From the NCBI GenBank assembly GCA_031422555.1, contig JANPLZ010000005.1, positions 1 through 39,010 on the forward strand: 39,010 nucleotides of DNA. Reading direction: 5' to 3'. The notes under the pieces are model-generated. The model had not been told where the DNA came from. It did no database searches and worked only from the letters and a program-made list of their open reading frames with translations. A program made the translations under genes and the position numbers. Source of the stretch: JANNAT01 sp031422555. Its GTDB lineage: Bacteria > Pseudomonadota > Alphaproteobacteria > Rhodobacterales > Rhodobacteraceae. This document shows, piece by piece, positions 14,833 through 23,105 of the stretch; the stretch's first letter is position 1; every line of letters begins with the position of its first letter.

Positions 14833-15921
14833 CTATTTGCCGTCATCGGCATCCGGCTTTTTCTCGATCGCCGCCACGCGCGCGGCCAGACGTGGCAACC
14901 GGCGCAGGGCTTTTTGCATCTCGACATGGGTTTCGATCTTGACCGCCGGATAGCCCAGCATCACACGCCCGGATGGCACATTTGTGAAAACTTTGGTAGC
15001 ACCACCACAAATCACGTCATCGCCAATGAATATGTTGTCGCTGACGCCGCATTGGCCGCCCAGCACCACCCGGTTTCCGATCCGCGCCGATCCGGCGATG
15101 CCAACCTGCCCGCACAGCAGGCAATCGCGGCCAACCTGCACATTATGGCCGACATGCACCAGATTATCCAGCTTGGTGCCCGATCCGATGCTGGTGTTGC
15201 GGATGGTGCCGCGATCAATGGCGCAGTTGGCACCAACCTCGACATCGTCGCCAATGGTCACCGCCCCCAGCGAATGAATCCGGGTCCAGCTTTGGGCGGT
15301 GATGGCTTCGCGCTGACCCAAGGTTTCGCGAATTTGTTCGACCCCGGATTTTTCCGGCGTCACATAAGAAAATCCATCGGCCCCGATCACCGCACCGGGT
15401 TGACAGATAAACCGATCCCCAATCACCACGCCCACCCCGATACGCGCGCCTTGCAAGATCAGCGCATCGGCCCCGATCACCGCTCCGGCCTCGACCGACA
15501 CATGCGACGCAATCCGCGCATTCGCCCCCAACCGCGCGCCTGCGCCGATGGTGACAAACGGTGCGATGCTGACATTGCCGGCCAAGATGGCCGTCGGATG
15601 CACCACCGCCAGCGGATGCACGCCGGGGGCAATATCAGGGCCCGCATCCAGCATCCGGCTAAGATGGGCCATCGCGAGGCGTCCGCGCGGCGCAAAGATC
15701 GCGGCGGCCAACCCAAGGCCCTGCCAATCCGCGCCGGGCCACAAAAGTGCTGCGCGGGCCTGACCCAAGGCCAGACCGGGGGCATATTTAGGGTCCATCG
15801 CCAAAGCCAGATCGCCAACGCCCGCCGTTGCAGGTTCGGACGCCCGCAGGATTATCTGGTCCAGATCGCCCGCCGCTTCGGCACCCAACGCGGTGGCTAT
15901 GTCACGGATCGTGTAGGGCAT
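14833..15921 (-). CDS. lpxD: UDP-3-O-acylglucosamine N-acyltransferase (LpxD)
   Basis: Transfers a 3-hydroxyacyl chain from ACP to the 2-amino group of UDP-3-O-acyl-GlcN in lipid A synthesis. 362 residues: an N-terminal uridine-binding domain (about 1-100), then a left-handed beta-helix of hexapeptide repeats (about 105-310: IGADAL, IGVGVV, IGNRVV) and a C-terminal helix (HVEMQKALRRLPRL). The likely catalytic histidine is His259 in VGHNVQVG. The ATG at 15921 gives the normal length; the frame is open to 16047 without similarity. It is not in a bamA-fabZ-lpxA block but upstream of an ACP and a ketoacyl synthase on the same strand, 30 bp from the ACP gene. Confidence 0.9.
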   Translation of the reverse strand: MPYTIRDIATALGAEAAGDLDQIILRASEPATAGVGDLALAMDPKYAPGLALGQARAALLWPGADWQGLGLAAAIFAPRGRLAMAHLSRMLDAGPDIAPGVHPLAVVHPTAILAGNVSIAPFVTIGAGARLGANARIASHVSVEAGAVIGADALILQGARIGVGVVIGDRFICQPGAVIGADGFSYVTPEKSGVEQIRETLGQREAITAQSWTRIHSLGAVTIGDDVEVGANCAIDRGTIRNTSIGSGTKLDNLVHVGHNVQVGRDCLLCGQVGIAGSARIGNRVVLGGQCGVSDNIFIGDDVICGGATKVFTNVPSGRVMLGYPAVKIETHVEMQKALRRLPRLAARVAAIEKKPDADDGK

Positions 15922-15976
15922 ATCGTCCTCGATGGCAGCAGCGCCACCGGGCCGGGGGCGCAAGACTGTGCCAGAA

Positions 15977-17590
15977 TTAGCCCTGAATGCCGTCCAGCAC
16001 CACCCCGGCCTGCACCAGCGCGTCAAATATCCGGCCATCGCGACCATAAACGTCGCGCCGGTAAGTCATCTCGCCGCGCGGCGTGGGCCAAGCGGTGAAG
16101 TAAACCAGATGCACCGGCACCGGATCGACCAATTGCACCGGGCTTTCCTTGTCGGTGGCCAGATTGCTGGCAAAGACGCCTTTGGGATCATCACTTTGCG
16201 CCGCCAGCAAAGCATAGGCAAAATCCATCGGATCACTCAGGCGGATGCAGCCGTGGCTGAAGGCGCGCACTTCTTTTTCAAACAGCGATTTGGCGGGGGT
16301 ATCATGCAGATAGATATTGTAAACGTTCGGAAACATGAACTTTACCTTGCCCAACGCGTTGCCGTCCGAGGGCGGCTGGCGCAGGCCAAACGGGAAACTT
16401 GACGCCGAGTAGGCCGCGAAATTCACCGCCCCGCGCGGCACCACCCGGCCCGCGCCATCAATCACCTGCAAATGGCTGACTGCATTGGCGTTGCGCTGCA
16501 GCATTGGCAGATATTCCTTGACGATGATCGACCGTGGCACCCCCCAGCTGGGATTGATCACCATATATTCCATCAGATCGGAAAATTCCGGAGTGCGCCG
16601 ATCAGCTTCATTTGATCCGATCACCGCGCGGGTTTGAAACGCCACTTGACCATCGTCGATGATTTTGGCGGTAAAATCGGGCTGGTTCACCCAGATGTGG
16701 CGCGCGCCGCGCGGTGTATCGCCCATCCAACGCAACCGCTCCAGCGCCACGACGACGGATTTCAACCGCTCTTGCGGGGCGGCATTGAGCGCCTGAATGG
16801 TGCTGGCACCCGCCACACCATCAGCGACAAGGCCATTGTCCAACTGATAGCGTTGCACGGCGCGCTGGATGGATTTATCGTAAACCGCGGTGGCCGACCG
16901 GTCCAGATAATTAAGCGCAATCAGACGGTTGCGCAGCGCAATCACTGCATCGCCCTGATCGCCGGGCTGCAGCTTTTCGCCGATGATTTCCGCGCCCCAA
17001 CCGCCGGCGGCGATGCGCGTCTGCAGCCGCAGCTTTTCTTTCAGCAACCGCGCGTATTCTGGGGCCTTTGGTGGCAGACCGCGCAAATAGGCGTCAGGCG
17101 TGGCGGTGGCGGCAAATTGCGCCAGCAAAAGCGCCGGATCAGGCCGGACCACCTCGCGCACGATGCCGCTGTCAACCGATTTGGGCTGCAGCGCGCCCGA
17201 ATTTACATCCGCCGCATAGGCAAGAAAGGCCTGCGTCATCGCCAGTTCAACCCGGCCCCGATCACCTTCGGTAACCGCCGCCTGCGCCTTGCGGATCACC
17301 CCTGCCATATCATAGCGCGCGGATGGCAAACCGTGCAGCCCCGCCTGCGACAGCGCCGTCATCAGGGCGGTGCGGCGGGCCTGATCCTGCGGGCCGGTCC
17401 ACAGGGTTTCATAGCCGTTTTGGCGGTAAAACGCCGCGATGTCATCAAACGGCGCGGCCGCTTCGGCCAAGGACCGGGTGAAGGCCGTGGTTTGCGCCAG
17501 CGCAGGCAGCGCCAAGAGAACGGCCAAGGCCGTAACGGCAGATCGGGCAAAAACCTTGCCGCGCAAAGCGGCGAAAAGCCTAAATCTCAC
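15977..17590 (-). CDS. L,D-transpeptidase, YcbB/LdtD type
   Basis: Makes 3-3 (mDap-mDap) peptidoglycan cross-links in the periplasm. 537 residues from the GTG at 17590: signal peptide (about 1-33, ending in LPALA-QT), a scaffold region, a peptidoglycan-binding domain (QGDAVIALRNRL ... DGVAGASTIQALN) and the YkuD catalytic domain with SHGCIRLSDP, where His446 and Cys448 are the active-site pair. Insertion of the substrate-capping region as in YcbB fits the length. An ATG at 17623 would add 11 residues; GTG is preferred because it gives a standard signal peptide. It lies divergent from a MepK-like gene. Confidence 0.9.
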   Translation of the reverse strand: MRFRLFAALRGKVFARSAVTALAVLLALPALAQTTAFTRSLAEAAAPFDDIAAFYRQNGYETLWTGPQDQARRTALMTALSQAGLHGLPSARYDMAGVIRKAQAAVTEGDRGRVELAMTQAFLAYAADVNSGALQPKSVDSGIVREVVRPDPALLLAQFAATATPDAYLRGLPPKAPEYARLLKEKLRLQTRIAAGGWGAEIIGEKLQPGDQGDAVIALRNRLIALNYLDRSATAVYDKSIQRAVQRYQLDNGLVADGVAGASTIQALNAAPQERLKSVVVALERLRWMGDTPRGARHIWVNQPDFTAKIIDDGQVAFQTRAVIGSNEADRRTPEFSDLMEYMVINPSWGVPRSIIVKEYLPMLQRNANAVSHLQVIDGAGRVVPRGAVNFAAYSASSFPFGLRQPPSDGNALGKVKFMFPNVYNIYLHDTPAKSLFEKEVRAFSHGCIRLSDPMDFAYALLAAQSDDPKGVFASNLATDKESPVQLVDPVPVHLVYFTAWPTPRGEMTYRRDVYGRDGRIFDALVQAGVVLDGIQG

Positions 17591-17737
17591 AACACACCCA
17601 CCCTGTCCGGCCCTGCCACGCATTCTGTTGCTTGTGTCCCTGAAAATCTGCCAACTGTAAACGGATGTTGAGGCTTCATCCGGGTCTGGTGGTGCTGGAT
17701 TTTTGGCGATTGTGGCAAATCCGGCGCGAATGGGCAG

Positions 17738-17753
17738 GTGCGGAATTCCGCAC
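17738..17753. promoter_or_regulatory. 16-bp perfect palindrome between divergent ldt and mepK-like genes
   Basis: GTGCGGAATTCCGCAC is a perfect 16-bp inverted repeat inside the 342-bp gap 17591-17932. The gap also holds a weak plus-strand promoter candidate (TTGGCT near 17834, 16-17 bp before CATAGA). A perfect palindrome between two genes of opposite cross-link function is a reasonable operator candidate. No known regulator motif is recognised. Nothing else is seen in the gap. Confidence 0.4.
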
Positions 17754-17932
17754 TTGTGTTTGCAAAATTCAGCAATTTTTCGCCTATCGCCAATAGACTG
17801 CCCATACGGTGGCCATTCTGCACTTTGGCTTTTTCCACAGCTGTGCCATAGAGGTCGGGCACTTGGGGATGAAGTGGCAGAAAAATCGCCGATACAGGCG
17901 GTCAAAGACCAGCGATGGGACAGGCGCATAGA

Positions 17933-18502
17933 ATGGCGAATATGAATTTGGCGGGGATCTCGCGGCGTGGGCTGCTTGGTGTTTTTGCGGCTACGGCTGT
18001 GATTGCGGCACCAACATTGTCGAACGCTTTTGGTCTGTTGAAAGGTGCGGGCGACATTCGCCGTATCAAGATGTATTCGGGCCGCACTGGGGAAAGTGTT
18101 GACACGATCTACTGGATCGAGGGCGAATACATTCCCGAAGTCATGAAGGAAATCAACCACTTCATGCGTGATTGGCGGTCGGATGACGTGGCCAAGATGG
18201 ACCCGGGAAATTTCGATATTATCGCGGCTTCGCACCGTTTGCTGGATGTGTCAGAGCCGTATATGCTGCTGTCTGGCTATCGCAGCCCGTCAACCAACGC
18301 GATGCTGCGGTCGAACTCGCGCGGTGTTGCCAAGAATTCCTTGCACATGAAAGGCAAGGCGGCTGACCTGAGGCTGAAGTCGCGCTCTGTCGGTCAAATG
18401 GCAAAAGCCGCCGAGGCCTGCGGTGCCGGTGGCGTCGGGCATTATTACCGGTCGAACTTTGTTCACATGGATTGCGGTCCAGTGCGCACTTGGGGCGGCT
18501 AA
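17933..18502 (+). CDS. MepK-like murein endopeptidase (DUF882, M15 family)
   Basis: 189 residues. The signal has a twin-arginine motif, ISRRGLLG (residues 9-16), followed by a hydrophobic stretch, so Tat export is likely. The M15-type zinc site is visible: His138 and Asp145 in SLHMKGKAADLRL, and His178 in FVHMDCGP; LLSGYRSPSTN is the substrate arginine segment. E. coli MepK (YcbK), beside ycbB, cuts 3-3 cross-links and is a Tat substrate; the same pairing occurs here in divergent orientation. Starts at 17915, 17933 and 17942 are all ATG; 17933 is a compromise. Confidence 0.9.
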   Translation: MANMNLAGISRRGLLGVFAATAVIAAPTLSNAFGLLKGAGDIRRIKMYSGRTGESVDTIYWIEGEYIPEVMKEINHFMRDWRSDDVAKMDPGNFDIIAASHRLLDVSEPYMLLSGYRSPSTNAMLRSNSRGVAKNSLHMKGKAADLRLKSRSVGQMAKAAEACGAGGVGHYYRSNFVHMDCGPVRTWGG

Positions 18503-18527
18503 GACCGATCACGAAGAATTTACACAT

Positions 18528-18551
18528 AAAGGGCACCTTCGGGTGCCCTTT
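18528..18551 (+). terminator. UUCG-capped terminator hairpin
   Basis: A perfect 10-bp stem, AAAGGGCACC (18528-18537) with GGTGCCCTTT (18542-18551), closed by a TTCG tetraloop, 25 bp after the MepK-like stop. The T-run is only the three stem bases, but on the minus strand the A/T symmetry may also serve rlmE, which ends at 18589. Confidence 0.75.
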
Positions 18552-18588
18552 GTCAGTCCGTCGCCCGCGGATTGTTTCCTGAAACGCT

Positions 18589-19359
18589 TTAATCTGTGTC
18601 CGGATTCTGGCGATAGCCCGGCTCCAGATCGGCCGGTTTGCCTTTGAAGCCTTGCGCCACCACGAACTTTTCCGAACTGTCGGCGCGGCTGGCGGGCGGT
18701 TTGACGTTGGCTACTTTGGTAAAGCTGCGCTTAAGAATCGTCAGCAATTCGTTTTCGGCCCCACCCGCCAGCACTTTGGCCACAAAGGTGCCGCCGATTT
18801 CCAGCACGTCAAAGGCGAAATAGGCCGCCGCTTCGCACAAGGCTATGATCCGCAGATGGTCGGTGCCTTTGTGCCCCGACGCCGAGGCCGCCATATCCGA
18901 CATCACCACATCGGCGCGCCCGCCAAGCCAGCCTTTGACCAGCGCATCGGCCTCATCGGACAGAAAATCCAACTGGTAAATCTGCGCGCCTGCAATCGGT
19001 TCAATCGCCTGCAAATCCACGCCCAGCACGGTGCCGACGGGCTTGTTCGCGCGGTCTCCTAACGCGTTGACGCGGCCCACGGCCACCTGGCACCACCCGC
19101 CCGGCGCGCAGCCCAGATCGACCACCCGCACTCCGGGTTTCAGGAATTCGAACTTGTCGTCCAATTCCAGTATTTTGAACGCCGCGCGGCCGCGGTAGCC
19201 GTCTTTCTTGGCGCGGATCACGTAAGGATCGTTCAACTGCCGTTCCAGCCACAGCGTGGACGACAGCTTGCGGCCCTTGGCGGTTTTCACCCGCACCCGC
19301 AATTCGCGCTGCCCGCGCCCCGATGCGCCCTTTTCCGGGGTCTTTTTATCATTGCTCAT
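18589..19359 (-). CDS. rlmE: 23S rRNA (uridine-2'-O) methyltransferase RlmE (FtsJ/RrmJ)
   Basis: Methylates U2552 of 23S rRNA (E. coli numbering) on the large subunit with SAM. 256 residues; SAM motif I is DLGCAPGGW at 81-89. The K-D-K-E catalytic set is present: Lys62 (AFKILELD), Asp155 (MSDMAASASGHKGTDH), Lys195 (TFVAKVLAGG) and Glu230 (ADSSEKF). A 50-residue basic N-terminal extension precedes the methylase core, as usual in alphaproteobacteria. The ATG overlaps the stop of the Ppx/GppA gene by four bases, giving a coupled two-gene operon, a pairing common in this group. Confidence 0.96.
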   Translation of the reverse strand: MSNDKKTPEKGASGRGQRELRVRVKTAKGRKLSSTLWLERQLNDPYVIRAKKDGYRGRAAFKILELDDKFEFLKPGVRVVDLGCAPGGWCQVAVGRVNALGDRANKPVGTVLGVDLQAIEPIAGAQIYQLDFLSDEADALVKGWLGGRADVVMSDMAASASGHKGTDHLRIIALCEAAAYFAFDVLEIGGTFVAKVLAGGAENELLTILKRSFTKVANVKPPASRADSSEKFVVAQGFKGKPADLEPGYRQNPDTD

Positions 19360-20498
19360 TCGAATGGTCCGTCTTCCAGAACGCCGTCAGCGCCCATCTG
19401 TGCATATAACAGCCCTTCGCGCAGGCCCCGGTCGGCCACCGAAAGCCGATCTGTGGGCCATATCCGCATCAGCGCCTGAAGGATAGCCGCCCCGGACATG
19501 ATCAGTGTATGACGGTCGCGCCCGATGCGCGGATCGGTGCGCCGCCCTTCGGGACCAAGGGTCAGGTATTCGCGGATCACAAAATCAATCTGGTCCGATG
19601 TCATCTGCAAGCCGTCCACCTTGGTGCGGTCATAGCGGCGCAGGTTCAGATAAGATGCGGCCACGGTGGTGACGGTGCCGGACGTGCCGATGATCTGAAA
19701 GCCCGCCCGCGGTTGCGCGGCGGCGGCATAAGGCGAAAAAGACGCCAGATGCTCTTCAAAAAACCAACTCATCAAGGCAAACCGCGCACCGTCATCATCG
19801 ACATCGGCGAATTGGTCTTTCAGCGTTGCCACCCCCAAGGGCACCGATATCCAATCCACCACCCGCGCCCCGCCAACCGGCTGCGACGCAAAGCCCTGAT
19901 GCAGCCGCATGATGGCGCGGGGACGTTCATCTGGGGCAACCGTTGACAGATCAACCCAGACCAATTCGGTTGACCCACCGCCAATATCGACGACCAACAG
20001 CTGTTCGGTGCCGGTATTGACCAAGGGCGCGCAGGAAATCACCGCCAGCCGGGCCTCTTCTTCGGACGGGATGATTTCCACATTCAACCCGGTTTCGCGC
20101 CGCACCTGCCGCATGAATTCGCGGGCATTGCGGGCGCGGCGGCAGGCTTCGGTTGCCACCAATCGCATGCGGGTGACGCCGTGCTGTTCGATCTTTTTCT
20201 GGCAGATGCGCAGCGCCTGCATCGTGCGCCCCATCGACGCGCGCGACAGCTTGCCTGACGCCTCCAGCCCCGCGCCCAACTGGACGGTCTTGGAAAAGCT
20301 GTCAATAACGGTGAACTGACTGCCGCGAGGTTGCGCAATCAACATCCTGCAACTGTTCGTTCCCAGATCCACCGCAGCGTAAAGCCGCGCTGGTCCGGGG
20401 CTGGGGGCGCCCTGCGTGACTTCGGTGCGGAAGACACCCTCGGGCGTCTCACCTGCGGTCTGCGTCGCGTCCACCCCCGTGGGACGCTGGGGCGCCAT
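19356..20498 (-). CDS. Ppx/GppA family phosphatase
   Basis: An exopolyphosphatase / guanosine pentaphosphate phosphatase family enzyme of the actin-like ATPase fold, 380 residues. The phosphate-1 motif is DLGTNSCRML at 44-53, then SEEEARLAVIS, then the phosphate-2 motif VVDIGGGSTELVW, and a later IIGTSGTVTTVAA adenosine-type motif. Only the catalytic N-terminal domains are present; the HD-like C-terminal part of long E. coli Ppx is absent, as in GppA-like short forms. Whether polyphosphate or pppGpp is the substrate cannot be decided. The ATG at 20498 follows GGAGGGCGATT, a strong ribosome-binding site. It is first in the operon with rlmE. Confidence 0.9.
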   Translation of the reverse strand: MAPQRPTGVDATQTAGETPEGVFRTEVTQGAPSPGPARLYAAVDLGTNSCRMLIAQPRGSQFTVIDSFSKTVQLGAGLEASGKLSRASMGRTMQALRICQKKIEQHGVTRMRLVATEACRRARNAREFMRQVRRETGLNVEIIPSEEEARLAVISCAPLVNTGTEQLLVVDIGGGSTELVWVDLSTVAPDERPRAIMRLHQGFASQPVGGARVVDWISVPLGVATLKDQFADVDDDGARFALMSWFFEEHLASFSPYAAAAQPRAGFQIIGTSGTVTTVAASYLNLRRYDRTKVDGLQMTSDQIDFVIREYLTLGPEGRRTDPRIGRDRHTLIMSGAAILQALMRIWPTDRLSVADRGLREGLLYAQMGADGVLEDGPFE

Positions 20499-20705
20499 AA
20501 TCGCCCTCCATTTGTGGTTATCCCCAAGCTAGACCTGTTCGGCACCCACCGCAAGCGCCCTGCCCGCGCGCGCTTTGCGTTGACGTGCATGCAAATGATG
20601 AAAACCTTTCCAATCCGGGCGGCTGGCCGCGCCCGCAATATCACGGTAAGGCAGTGACAGAGTGCGGTTGGTCGCCATCAGCGCGTGCAATGTCGAAAAC
20701 CGACT

Positions 20706-20733
20706 TTGTTTGTCGCGGACGGGCGACTAGAAC
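20706..20733 (+). promoter_or_regulatory. Possible promoter of the C1/cobalamin operon
   Basis: TTGTTT (20706-20711), 16-bp spacer, TAGAAC (20728-20733), 34 bp before the first gene. The 268-bp gap 20499-20766 otherwise shows no gene. I looked for a cobalamin riboswitch here because the operon is likely B12-linked and saw no B12-box-like sequence. Confidence 0.35.
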
Positions 20734-20766
20734 TGGCAACACAACGCCAAGGGATTCGGGGATGCT

Positions 20767-21069
20767 ATGCCAGAGGTTACCATTGTTTATTGGCGCGATA
20801 TTCCGGCCCAGATCATTGTCGGCAAAGGTCGCAGCGGATCAAAGGTCAAGCTGACCGAACGGTTCGAGCAGGCCATCGACCGCTGTGCGATGAAAATCGG
20901 GGCAAAAGACGCCGATGCTTATCTGGCCGAATGGCGCAAAGCCGCGCCCTATTCTGTGGACGGCGACCCAGAGGCGGTTGCCGCCGCCGAGGCCGCTCGG
21001 CTGGAAACGGAATTCGACGCCGCCCGCCTGAAAACCCTGATCAACGCCGACGGCTGGGCCAAAGCCTGA
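20767..21069 (+). CDS. PF13769 'virulence factor' family protein linked to C1 metabolism
   Basis: 100 residues, cytoplasmic, starting MPEVTIVYWRDIPAQIIVGK; basic middle and Ala/Glu-rich helical C-terminus. The Pfam name is historical and no virulence role follows from it. In Rhodobacteraceae it sits with methylenetetrahydrofolate reductase and a corrinoid methyltransferase, as here (25 bp before the next gene), so a role in cobalamin-dependent methionine synthesis is inferred from context. No catalytic motif is visible. The ATG is preceded by CGGGGATGCT. Confidence 0.85.
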   Translation: MPEVTIVYWRDIPAQIIVGKGRSGSKVKLTERFEQAIDRCAMKIGAKDADAYLAEWRKAAPYSVDGDPEAVAAAEAARLETEFDAARLKTLINADGWAKA

Positions 21070-21094
21070 TCTTTTCCCTGCTATGGAGGCCCGG

Positions 21095-22012
21095 ATGGCC
21101 CTGTTCAACTTTCGCCGTGATGCCCCGCACCCCACCGGCACAACAGCCGAGCTGGAGGCGTTTCTGGCCGGTTATTCCATCGAAGTGATGCCCCGCACCG
21201 CGGAAAAGGTCGAAGATTTCCGCACGTTGCTGCCCCGCGGCACCCGCGTCTACATCGCCCATATCGAAGGCACCCCGATTGCCGAAATGGTGGCCACCGC
21301 CAAACGGCTGGCGCACGAAGGCTATGTGGTGATGCCGCATTTTCCGGCCCGCATTATCCCGGACCGCGCCACGCTGGCCGATTGGATCGCGCGCTATCAA
21401 GGCGAGGCGGGCGTCAAACAGGCGCTGTTGCTGGGCGGCGGCGTCAACACCCCGGCAGGTGATTTTGATGCGTCGATGCAACTGATCGAAACCGGCCTGT
21501 TCGACGGGTTTGAGCGGCTGCATGTTGCAGGCCACCCCGAAGGCAACAAAGACATCGACAAAGACGGCGGCGACCGGATCATCTTGCAGGCTTTGCGCTG
21601 GAAACAGGCATTTTCCGAACGGTCCGACGCCAAAATGGCCATCACCACCCAGTTTTGCTTTGAGGCCGCCCCGGTGATCGCCTGGGCCAACCATCTGGCC
21701 GCTGAAGGCATCCATCTGCCGATCCATATCGGTGTTGCAGGCCCGGCCAAGCTGCAAACCCTGATCAAATTCGCCATTGCCTGCGGCGTTGGCGCGTCGT
21801 TGCGCGTGCTGCAAAAACGCGCGATGGATGTCACCAAATTGCTGCTACCGTATGAGCCGACCGATCTGGTCACCGCTTTGGCGGCGCACAAGGCAAAAAA
21901 TCCGGCCTTTGGCATTGAACAGGTTCATTTCTTTCCCTTGGGTGGTATCAAAACCAACGCCACTTGGGCCATCGACAATGGCGGCGCGTCTGGCGTGCCC
22001 GCAAACTCTTAA
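21095..22012 (+). CDS. Methylenetetrahydrofolate reductase (MetF family)
   Basis: Reduces 5,10-methylene-THF to 5-methyl-THF with FAD, feeding methyl groups to methionine synthesis. 305 residues of the TIM-barrel MTHFR family: SIEVMPRTAEKVEDF near the N-terminus (with the catalytic-site Glu), VMPHFPARII, LLLGGGVNTPAGDF and HVAGHPEGN (the folate-site segment). The ATG at 21095 sits five bases after GGAGG; an ATG at 21083 overlaps that ribosome-binding site and is rejected. It is divergent from classical E. coli MetF but common in Roseobacter-group bacteria. It lies between the PF13769 gene and the MtrH-like gene in one operon. Confidence 0.88.
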   Translation: MALFNFRRDAPHPTGTTAELEAFLAGYSIEVMPRTAEKVEDFRTLLPRGTRVYIAHIEGTPIAEMVATAKRLAHEGYVVMPHFPARIIPDRATLADWIARYQGEAGVKQALLLGGGVNTPAGDFDASMQLIETGLFDGFERLHVAGHPEGNKDIDKDGGDRIILQALRWKQAFSERSDAKMAITTQFCFEAAPVIAWANHLAAEGIHLPIHIGVAGPAKLQTLIKFAIACGVGASLRVLQKRAMDVTKLLLPYEPTDLVTALAAHKAKNPAFGIEQVHFFPLGGIKTNATWAIDNGGASGVPANS

Positions 22013-22027
22013 GAAAGCAGTTTAACT

Positions 22028-23008
22028 ATGACCCGCACTGTTATTGAATCTAAAACAAAAACTGTGATCATCGGGTTTGATGAACCCTTTTGCGTGATCG
22101 GCGAACGCATCAACCCGACCGGGCGCAAAAAGCTGGCGGCGGAACTGGAGGCGGGCAATTTCGACACCGTTCTGCGCGATGCGCTGGAACAGGTGGCCTG
22201 CGGCGCCAATGTGCTGGACGTCAATTCCGGCGCGGTGTTCACCAATAAAATGGCGCTGGATGCGCGCTATGCCGACAACAACTTCGTTGAACCGCCCTTG
22301 ATGCGCGAATTGATTCTGCGCATCCAAGAGGTGGTCGATGTGCCCTTATGCATCGACAGCTCGGTTCCCGGCGCGCTTGAAGCCGGGCTGATCGCCTGCG
22401 AAGGCCGCCCGCTGTTGAATTCGGTCACCGGCGAAGAAGAGCGGATGGAACTGGTGCTGCCGCTGGTGAAGAAATTCAATGTCCCCGTAGTGGCGATTTC
22501 CAACGATGACACTGGGATCAGCGAAGACCCCGATGTGCGCTTTGCCGTGGCCAAGAAAATCGTGCAGCGCGCCGCCGATTTCGGCATTCCCGCGCATGAC
22601 ATTGTGGTTGATCCTTTGGTGATGCCGATTGGCGCTATGGGGTCGGCGGGGCAGCAAGTATTTGCGCTGGTGCGGCGGTTGCGCGAAGAGCTGGGCGTGA
22701 ACACCACCTGCGGTGCGTCAAACATATCCTTCGGTCTGCCCCAGCGCCACGGCATCAACGCCGCCTTTTTGCCGATGGCAATCGGTGCTGGTATGACATC
22801 GGCGATCATGAACCCGGTCCGTCAGGTGGAAATGGAAGCCATCCGGGCGGCAAACTTCCTGATGAACCACGATGCCAACGGCGGCGAGTGGATCCGCTTT
22901 GCCAAAGTGATCGAGGCCGTCACTGCCGGGGCCACATTCGCCGAAGCCTCTGCCGCCGCCTCCCAAGCGACGTCGGGCCGCCGGGGTGGCAGACGGGCAC
23001 GGGGCTAA
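22028..23008 (+). CDS. Methyltetrahydrofolate:cobalamin methyltransferase (MtrH/pterin-binding type)
   Basis: 326 residues of the pterin-binding TIM-barrel family that moves the methyl group of 5-methyl-THF to a corrinoid. Motifs: GERINPTGR at 25-33, ANVLDVNSG, CIDSSVPGALEAGL, NSVTGEEERM and NTTCGASNISFGLPQR. This is the folate module of methionine synthase as a free protein. The homocysteine module, corrinoid protein and reactivase (RamA-like) of a split MetH are not in the window and should lie elsewhere. It is last in the operon, 15 bp after MetF, and has a Gly/Arg-rich C-terminus (GRRGGRRARG). Confidence 0.88.
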   Translation: MTRTVIESKTKTVIIGFDEPFCVIGERINPTGRKKLAAELEAGNFDTVLRDALEQVACGANVLDVNSGAVFTNKMALDARYADNNFVEPPLMRELILRIQEVVDVPLCIDSSVPGALEAGLIACEGRPLLNSVTGEEERMELVLPLVKKFNVPVVAISNDDTGISEDPDVRFAVAKKIVQRAADFGIPAHDIVVDPLVMPIGAMGSAGQQVFALVRRLREELGVNTTCGASNISFGLPQRHGINAAFLPMAIGAGMTSAIMNPVRQVEMEAIRAANFLMNHDANGGEWIRFAKVIEAVTAGATFAEASAAASQATSGRRGGRRARG

Positions 23009-23042
23009 CCCGTTAAAATTTATCTTAAATTTGATTTCATTT

Positions 23043-23086
23043 TGGCGCAAATACTCTACGGGGGTGTGGGGGTGTAAAACCCCCAC
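23043..23086 (-). repeat. 3'-end element, diverged copy D
   Basis: On the minus strand, 20 nt after the stop of the 23106 gene: a 7-bp stem GTGGGGG/CCCCCAC with loop TTTTACA (23066-23086), then ACACCCCCGTAGAGTATTTG in place of the core seen in copies A-C. It lacks the second hairpin. Same place and orientation relative to a gene as the others, so it is probably a family relative and a terminator. Confidence 0.5.
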
Positions 23087-23105
23087 CTGCCTTGGCACAG
23101 CGCCG

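Noticed and set aside
14512..16098. Long plus-strand frame (528 codons) over the ACP and lpxD
   Set aside because: Antisense to genes with full catalytic motifs; no similarity to a protein family.
16634..17671. Plus-strand frame of 345 codons over the L,D-transpeptidase
   Set aside because: Shadow of a gene with signal peptide and active site; Arg/Gly/Gln-rich composition.
20499..20766. Cobalamin riboswitch before the C1 operon
   Set aside because: I looked for a B12-box and the multi-helix layout and did not see them.
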